Part shown: positions 11,715 through 13,777 of the stretch, piece after piece
Position numbering within the stretch: the first letter of the stretch is position 1
How the letters are laid out: each line of letters opens with the position of its first letter
The notes under the pieces: generated by a model
The model's database searches: none
What the model was told of the DNA's origin: nothing
What the model saw: the letters and a program-made list of their open reading frames with translations, nothing else
NCBI GenBank assembly: GCA_017743275.1
Contig: JAGHZG010000006.1
Location: forward strand, 1-13,777
Reading direction: 5' to 3'
DNA length: 13,777 nucleotides
Source of the DNA: Chloroflexota bacterium
GTDB taxonomy: Bacteria; Chloroflexota; Anaerolineae; B4-G1; DUEL01
Made by a program: the position numbers and the translations under genes

Positions 11715-13208
11715 TCACTGACCAAAGGAAAGCGCTCCGGTCCCCATTGCCTGGGCCGTGCGATTCCATTGCTGGTATTCGCCGGTCTGGGTGTTGATGG
11801 TGATGCCGCCGCTGGCGGTGGCAATGGCGACAGACGTGCGGTCCACGGTCAGGGCCATCGCCACCGTGCTGCCATTGCCGCTGACACACACCCCATGGAC
11901 GCTGTTATCGTCAATCGCGTGGCCTGCGAGTTGCACATCACTGCTGGCCCCCGTAATATTCAGCGCGCAGTCTCCGGCGTTCGTGAACGTTGTGTTCGTG
12001 ATGGCTACCTGGCTGTTGATCACGTAGACGCCGGTTTCGCGGGGATCGGTGCCGATGATACACCCGATGCCGCGCACCTGTCCGCCTTCCATCCGGAGGC
12101 CATCGGTCAACGCGTTGTGGACCGCGATGATGCTGCGGGTACCGATGCTGGTCCATTCGCCGCCGCCGTTGAGCACGCTGGTGTGGCTCAATACGGCAGA
12201 GCCACCGTCAATGACCAGGCCCTTCCACTGACACGGTGCAGCCACACGTGAGGTCAGCGTGATCGGCTCGGAAGGGGTGCCTGGGGAAACCAATCGTCCT
12301 TTGACGGTCAGTTCATAGCCGTGTGCCATCAGCGTGATCCCGGGCTCGATCGTCAGGGTGACGGCCGGCGGGATGGTAAAGTCGCCTTCCAGTTGGTAGG
12401 CCTGCATCACCGGCTGGCGCGTCAGGGTCACGTTCGGGTTGGACATCATCGCCCCCGTCGCCAGCACGATCCGGTCGCGAATGTTGCCGGTGATGACGTT
12501 GTGGGTCAGCGTGACCACGCTGGCCCCGCCGGTGATGAAGATGGGGGCATCCTTGTAGTCGTACGTCAACTGTGTCCCGTTGCCGGTGAACAGCGTGTCG
12601 CTGACGACCACGCGGCTGTTCTCTACGTACAGGCCGTAGTCGCTGTCCCAGGTCCAACTGCGGTTATCGCGCACCTGGCTGCTTTCCAGGCGCACCTCGC
12701 CCGTCAACACATTGCGCACCGCCACCGCTGCCCAGATGCCGGCGTTATTCCGGGTGCTGCTGCGGCGGACAATCACGTTGCTCAACCGGCCCGTACCACC
12801 GTCGAAAAGCAACCCCTTCCATTGGGCATCCCAGCCTTCGGACACTGAGGTGAAGGTGATGGGCTGAGAGGGTGTGCCGATCGCTTCCAGGCGACCCAAG
12901 ACATCCACTTCAATGTCACAGTTACCCATCACCGTCACCCCCGGCTCAATCGTCAGAGTGACACCCCTCGTCACAACGACGTCGGCGGTGAGGATGTAGG
13001 GGCTGCCGGCCGCAGTCCAGGTGGTGGATTGGGTGATGACGCCACCGACGTAGGTAGTACTCAGTGGCCGCGCATGGGCCATCGGCGGGTGCGTGGCCTG
13101 GCTGGTGCTCGTTGTCACCCATCCCAGGGCCAAGAAGAGGAGCCCAGCCAACGCCAGACTGAGCCCCAAGCCAGCCCATTGTCGTTTGCCTGTCTTTTGA
13201 ACGTTCAT
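11715..13208 (-). CDS. Secreted right-handed parallel beta-helix protein (N-terminal part, ends at an in-frame TGA)
   Basis: A 497-aa product with a Sec signal peptide: basic MNVQKTGKRQ, hydrophobic core about 11-30, likely cleavage after the alanine of TSTSQA near 38. The rest consists of beta-helix rungs of the pectate-lyase-like, right-handed type (VTLTIEPGVTVMG, GRLEAIGTPSQPITFTS, QWKGLLFDGG). An internal duplication of about 200 residues is clear: VTLTIEPG at 83-90 recurs at 283-290, GTPSQPIT at 111 recurs as GTPSEPIT at about 310, and QWKGL recurs near 327. The ATG has a perfect AGGAGGTG 4 nt upstream. No catalytic residues can be pointed to, so it is more likely a surface or adhesion structure than a proven enzyme. 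The frame continues past its TGA into Cys-rich and Ig-like domains, which suggests this is the first half of one long protein. Confidence 0.88.
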   Translation of the reverse strand: MNVQKTGKRQWAGLGLSLALAGLLFLALGWVTTSTSQATHPPMAHARPLSTTYVGGVITQSTTWTAAGSPYILTADVVVTRGVTLTIEPGVTVMGNCDIEVDVLGRLEAIGTPSQPITFTSVSEGWDAQWKGLLFDGGTGRLSNVIVRRSSTRNNAGIWAAVAVRNVLTGEVRLESSQVRDNRSWTWDSDYGLYVENSRVVVSDTLFTGNGTQLTYDYKDAPIFITGGASVVTLTHNVITGNIRDRIVLATGAMMSNPNVTLTRQPVMQAYQLEGDFTIPPAVTLTIEPGITLMAHGYELTVKGRLVSPGTPSEPITLTSRVAAPCQWKGLVIDGGSAVLSHTSVLNGGGEWTSIGTRSIIAVHNALTDGLRMEGGQVRGIGCIIGTDPRETGVYVINSQVAITNTTFTNAGDCALNITGASSDVQLAGHAIDDNSVHGVCVSGNGSTVAMALTVDRTSVAIATASGGITINTQTGEYQQWNRTAQAMGTGALSFGQ

Positions 13209-13225
13209 TTTGCACCTCCTGACTT

Positions 13226-13329
13226 CACTGCAAAAAGGTCTCTTTACCGCAGAGACCGCAGAGTACGCAGAGCAATATTAAAGAAAACCTCTGCGCTCTC
13301 TGCGTTCTCTGCGATTAGTTTTTGCAGTG
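13226..13329. repeat. 104-bp inverted-repeat element built from 9-nt units
   Basis: The ends are perfect 11-bp inverted repeats, CACTGCAAAAA (13226-13236) and TTTTTGCAGTG (13319-13329). Inside, three 9-nt units of the type CGCAGAGNN (13248-13274) face three CTCTGCGNN units (13289-13315), so the element can fold into a long hairpin. It occupies the spacer before the beta-helix gene and also supplies the 3' end of the 91-aa gene. No flanking target duplication is obvious. Confidence 0.75.
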
Positions 13330-13553
13330 GACTCACCTCCTCTTGGGTTTGAATGGTCGCCAATACACTTCTCGCCCGCAGGCGGGGATTCCTGAGCCGG
13401 GGAGGCCAGCCGGTGTAGCAGGGCCAGCAGGGCTTGCTCGTCCGGGAAGGGCTGCGCTTTCCCTTCCGGCATGGGCCGCAGGTCGCCGCGCAACGCTTCC
13501 GGTTCGGCTGAATCGACCAGCAGGCGCAGGATGAAGGTGCGGATGACGCGCAA
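13278..13553 (-). CDS. Small hypothetical protein with a C-terminus encoded by repeat DNA
   Basis: A 91-aa product that I do not recognise as a named family. The first 50 residues look like genuine protein: VIRTFILRLLVDSAEPEALR, then GDLRPMPEGKAQPFPDEQAL and LALLHRLA, a beta-strand plus helix pattern with good codon structure. The start is taken as TTG 13553-13551 because AGGAGA lies 4 nt upstream. An ATG at 13592 sits within a hairpin repeat and would add residues translated from it. The last third (SPPAGEKC, then NRRERRERRGFL) becomes low-complexity and Arg/Glu-rich because it reads through the 9-nt CGCAGAG repeats, which may have replaced an older stop codon. It lies 69 nt before the beta-helix gene on the same strand, so co-transcription is likely. 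Confidence 0.6.
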   Translation of the reverse strand: MRVIRTFILRLLVDSAEPEALRGDLRPMPEGKAQPFPDEQALLALLHRLASPAQESPPAGEKCIGDHSNPRGGESTAKTNRRERRERRGFL

Positions 13554-13579
13554 GGTGTCTCCTGGGACGGGGTGGGATG

Positions 13580-13612
13580 AGGTGACAGTCACCTTTCAGG
13601 TGACTGTCACCT
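13580..13612. repeat. Hairpin repeat family 2, copy B (in the leader of the 91-aa gene)
   Basis: AGGTGACAGTCACCT (13580-13594), loop TTC, perfect 15-bp complement (13598-13612), followed by TCTTG. Compared with copy A the central base pair changes from G-C to A-T on both arms together, a compensatory change that supports conservation of the paired form. It lies between a predicted -10 element at 13627-13632 and the start codon at 13553, so it would be in the 5' leader of the minus-strand transcript. Confidence 0.8.
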
Positions 13613-13626
13613 TCTTGTCTGTCCGT

Positions 13627-13635
13627 ATTGTACCA
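13627..13635 (-). promoter_or_regulatory. Possible extended -10 promoter for the 91-aa and beta-helix genes
   Basis: The minus strand reads TGGTACAAT, an extended -10 element with five of six consensus bases, in the same form as the abrB and mreB promoters. No good -35 is seen at 16-18 bp. The transcript would start near 13620, with hairpin copy B in its leader. Confidence 0.5.
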
Positions 13636-13683
13636 GGAGGGACTGCCAGAGGACTGACAGCGGGGAGATGTCAGAGGATAGAT

Positions 13684-13707
13684 AGCCCGACGGTTTACCG
13701 TCGGGCT
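13684..13707. repeat. Short perfect inverted repeat
   Basis: AGCCCGACGGT (13684-13694) and its exact complement ACCGTCGGGCT (13697-13707) are separated by two bases. It resembles a stand-alone hairpin or terminator stem, but no T run follows on the plus strand. No gene is seen from 13636 to the window end. Confidence 0.6.
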
Positions 13708-13740
13708 GAGTGCAAACAGTTTTCAGACAATCGTAACTAT

Positions 13741-13777
13741 TCAGCCGCTGACTGAAGTCAGCCTTCTTGGGCCTGCG
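13741..13777. repeat. Palindromic sequence at the window edge
   Basis: GCTGAC (13747-13752), loop TGAA, GTCAGC (13757-13762), flanked by TCAGCC and CTTCTTGGGCC. It looks like the start of another short dispersed repeat that continues beyond the window. The right part cannot be judged. Confidence 0.35.

Noticed and set aside
11715..11717. General reassignment of TGA to a sense codon in this organism
   Set aside because: TGA ends mreB, mreD, rdgB, the protease gene and the S51-like gene normally, so only a site-specific event could apply here.

Overview
The window is a GC-rich bacterial chromosome segment, most likely from the Chloroflexota (Anaerolineae-like). The basis is indirect: an mreBCD-mrdA cell-shape operon with this protein flavour, a secreted protein ending in a short YLPLVLRNR tail of a kind I associate with that phylum, extended -10 promoters of the form TGGTAYAAT, and intergenic DNA full of short 7-, 9- and 10-nt periodic repeats and GC-rich hairpins. 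The phylum call is inference.

Left end (1-1852, minus strand): an operon led by a small AbrB/SpoVT-type regulator, then a MacA/HlyD-like membrane fusion protein, then the first 53 codons of a MacB/LolD-type ABC ATPase that runs off the window. A very good promoter (TTGCCG, 17 bp, TGG-TATAAT) lies in front of the regulator.

Gene-free stretch 1853-2209: a 143-bp MITE-like palindromic element with 19-bp inverted ends and an apparent 9-bp target duplication, set in 9-nt periodic repeats, plus a short hairpin repeat. rdgB (house-cleaning NTP pyrophosphatase, minus strand) follows. It is divergent from the cell-shape operon and the two share a promoter region at 2822-3010.

3011-8671 (plus strand): mreB, mreC, mreD and mrdA (PBP2), then a trypsin-fold serine protease. 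mreB, mreC and PBP2 form the core of the elongation machinery with the membrane protein MreD. rodA is not in the window. mreD appears to start at a rare ATT codon placed exactly behind a perfect Shine-Dalgarno sequence. A hairpin repeat separates mreB from mreC, and a 13-unit heptamer array separates mrdA from the protease.

8672-10145: a cluster of four GC-rich hairpins, then a gene for a cyanophycinase/S51-like protein fused to a cysteinyl-tRNA-synthetase-type C-terminal tail, ending inside a covarying double-palindrome repeat.

10146-13777 (minus strand): a 91-aa protein gene and a large secreted protein with a signal peptide, duplicated beta-helix, Cys-rich segment, DUF11-like and Ig-like domains. 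The large gene is interrupted by one in-frame TGA at 11715-11717. Coding-like sequence continues in the same frame across it, and a perfect 10-bp stem-loop begins 11 nt downstream. This is either a recent nonsense mutation or sequence error, or a recoding/readthrough site. It is the most interesting point in the window. The right edge holds two more small palindromes. No rRNA, tRNA or CRISPR was seen.
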